From positions 5,253,441 through 5,317,440 of the forward strand of contig JARWIR010000016.1 in NCBI GenBank assembly GCA_029959085.1: a stretch of DNA of 64,000 nt, in the 5' to 3' direction. A program made the position numbers and the translations under genes. The DNA is from Nemophila menziesii (Eukaryota; Streptophyta; Magnoliopsida; Boraginales; Hydrophyllaceae). Numbering within the stretch: position 1 is the stretch's first letter; each line of letters opens with the position of its first letter. The notes beneath the pieces were generated by a model, which had not been told where the DNA came from, searched no databases, and saw only the letters and a program-made list of their open reading frames with translations. Below, in pieces: positions 63,219 through 64,000 of the stretch.

Positions 63219-64000
63219 ATGTATAGAGGACATTACCCGGATCCCGATCCATACGAATATTGGGAAGACTCTTCGGGACAACAACAATGGGGTAGTAACT
63301 TCTACCAACAATCCTATCAATACCCGCAAGAGCAGGATTGGAACAACCAATGGATCGGGAATAATCAACAACAATCATCATATCACTATCCCCAGGAGCA
63401 AGGATGGAACAACCAATGGGTTGGAAACATTCAACAACCGCCACCTCATCACTATCAGCAAGAAATTGACAATGAGATACGTTCTAAACTCCAGCGCTTA
63501 GTAGAAGAAACAAACGCCATCCAAGCACGCATGCAACAGATGGTAGAAGAATGGGGTAGTATGTCTTGTGAAGATTCCACTCCCCCGAGGGATGGAAGAG
63601 ATCAACTGGAAGAAGTAGTTGAGGAGGAGGTGTTGAAGGAAGATACTATTGATAGTGATATGACCATCATGTCGGTTATAAAAGAAGACCACCATGTGGT
63701 TGGCAATCTTATTAGCATGGTGGAAGAAGGAGTAGCAATGAAAATCCTAGAAATTGAAACTGAGATTGCTATTCCTATGGTGCGTGCACAGGATCATGAT
63801 ACAGAACGCAAACAAGAAGAAGAGGTGATCAAAATTAAGATTCCACATCAAGAATATGATGAAGTAATAGTGGAAGATTGGGTGGAAAGCGAAGACGAAT
63901 GTGAAGTGGTTGAGATATCCACCGAAGAATTCAAAGATCACAATACAATAGAAATCGAATCCCCACCACAAAAAGTTCACCAATCACTATCTCCACCACA
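63219..64000 (+). CDS. Element 4 ORF, Y/Q/N-rich then acidic (partial, open at the edge)
   Basis: An ATG at 63219, about 130 nt after the primer-binding site, opens a frame with no stop to the end of the window (260 codons). Residues 1-85 are rich in Tyr, Gln, Asn and Trp and include a repeated YPQEQxWNNQWxGN motif. About 86-115 looks coiled-coil (IRSKLQRLVEETNAIQARMQ). The remainder is strongly acidic with Glu runs and ends in Pro-rich sequence. It lacks the capsid-type domain of the gag at 35479, so element 4 is probably non-autonomous like element 2. The function is not recognised. Confidence 0.7.
   Translation, partial: MYRGHYPDPDPYEYWEDSSGQQQWGSNFYQQSYQYPQEQDWNNQWIGNNQQQSSYHYPQEQGWNNQWVGNIQQPPPHHYQQEIDNEIRSKLQRLVEETNAIQARMQQMVEEWGSMSCEDSTPPRDGRDQLEEVVEEEVLKEDTIDSDMTIMSVIKEDHHVVGNLISMVEEGVAMKILEIETEIAIPMVRAQDHDTERKQEEEVIKIKIPHQEYDEVIVEDWVESEDECEVVEISTEEFKDHNTIEIESPPQKVHQSLSPP

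Overview
This window comes from the nuclear genome of a flowering plant, most likely a eudicot. The evidence is an intron-containing peroxisomal catalase, Dof zinc-finger genes (a plant-specific family), Athila-type Ty3/gypsy and Ty1/copia retrotransposons, Helitrons, tRNA-derived SINEs and high AT content. I could not fix the family or genus. All repeat, splice and structure calls were made by eye, without database searches.

Only one gene looks intact: a seven-exon catalase on the minus strand (CDS 59990 down to 54902; 1479 nt, 492 codons plus stop). Its introns account for most of its length. Intron 2 (2.8 kb) holds a hAT-type MITE, a SINE and a Mutator-type MITE, each with a perfect target-site duplication (TSD). 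Two further gene copies come from one Dof transcription-factor locus. A segment of about 3.68 kb (10078-13761) recurs at 18762-22442. The first copy keeps the long C-terminal region, with an asparagine run of about 180 codons, but has a nonsense codon and a frameshift. The second copy keeps the Dof domain open but lost the C-terminus at the duplication breakpoint.

The rest is mostly layered mobile DNA. 1-4676: stacked Athila-like LTRs, including a solo LTR inside an older LTR. 4677-8340: decayed copia DNA with an (AT)n expansion inside RNase H. 8630-8876: SINE. 9358-22442: the two Dof copies, with a solo LTR and tandem repeats between them. 22443-24560: LTR plus gag stub of an Athila-like element. 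24690-46260: a decayed copia element split by a minus-strand non-autonomous Athila element (27085-44367, TSD AAATG), itself split by a very young plus-strand Athila element (33782-43349, TSD CTAAA, LTRs differing at about two sites). 46298-48159: Helitron carrying a long TTAAGG-like array. 48433-49689: tandem duplication around (AT)n. 49690-54538: hAT-like element containing a 4-kb Helitron and a SINE. 54660-60070: catalase. 60721-61200: microsatellite and 22-bp minisatellite. 61248-64000: another Athila-like LTR with an open Y/Q/N-rich ORF running off the edge.

The most unusual signals lie in the Athila-like group. Every recognisable LTR start carries an inverted repeat (TGATGTCTCC, then a variable loop, then GGAGACATCA). 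The two nested elements share a perfect 20-nt hairpin and several 13-mer copies of their polypurine-tract motif, one of them preceded by a hairpin with a compensatory base-pair change. The young element has lost protease, reverse transcriptase and RNase H yet keeps gag, the integrase core and an env-position ORF.
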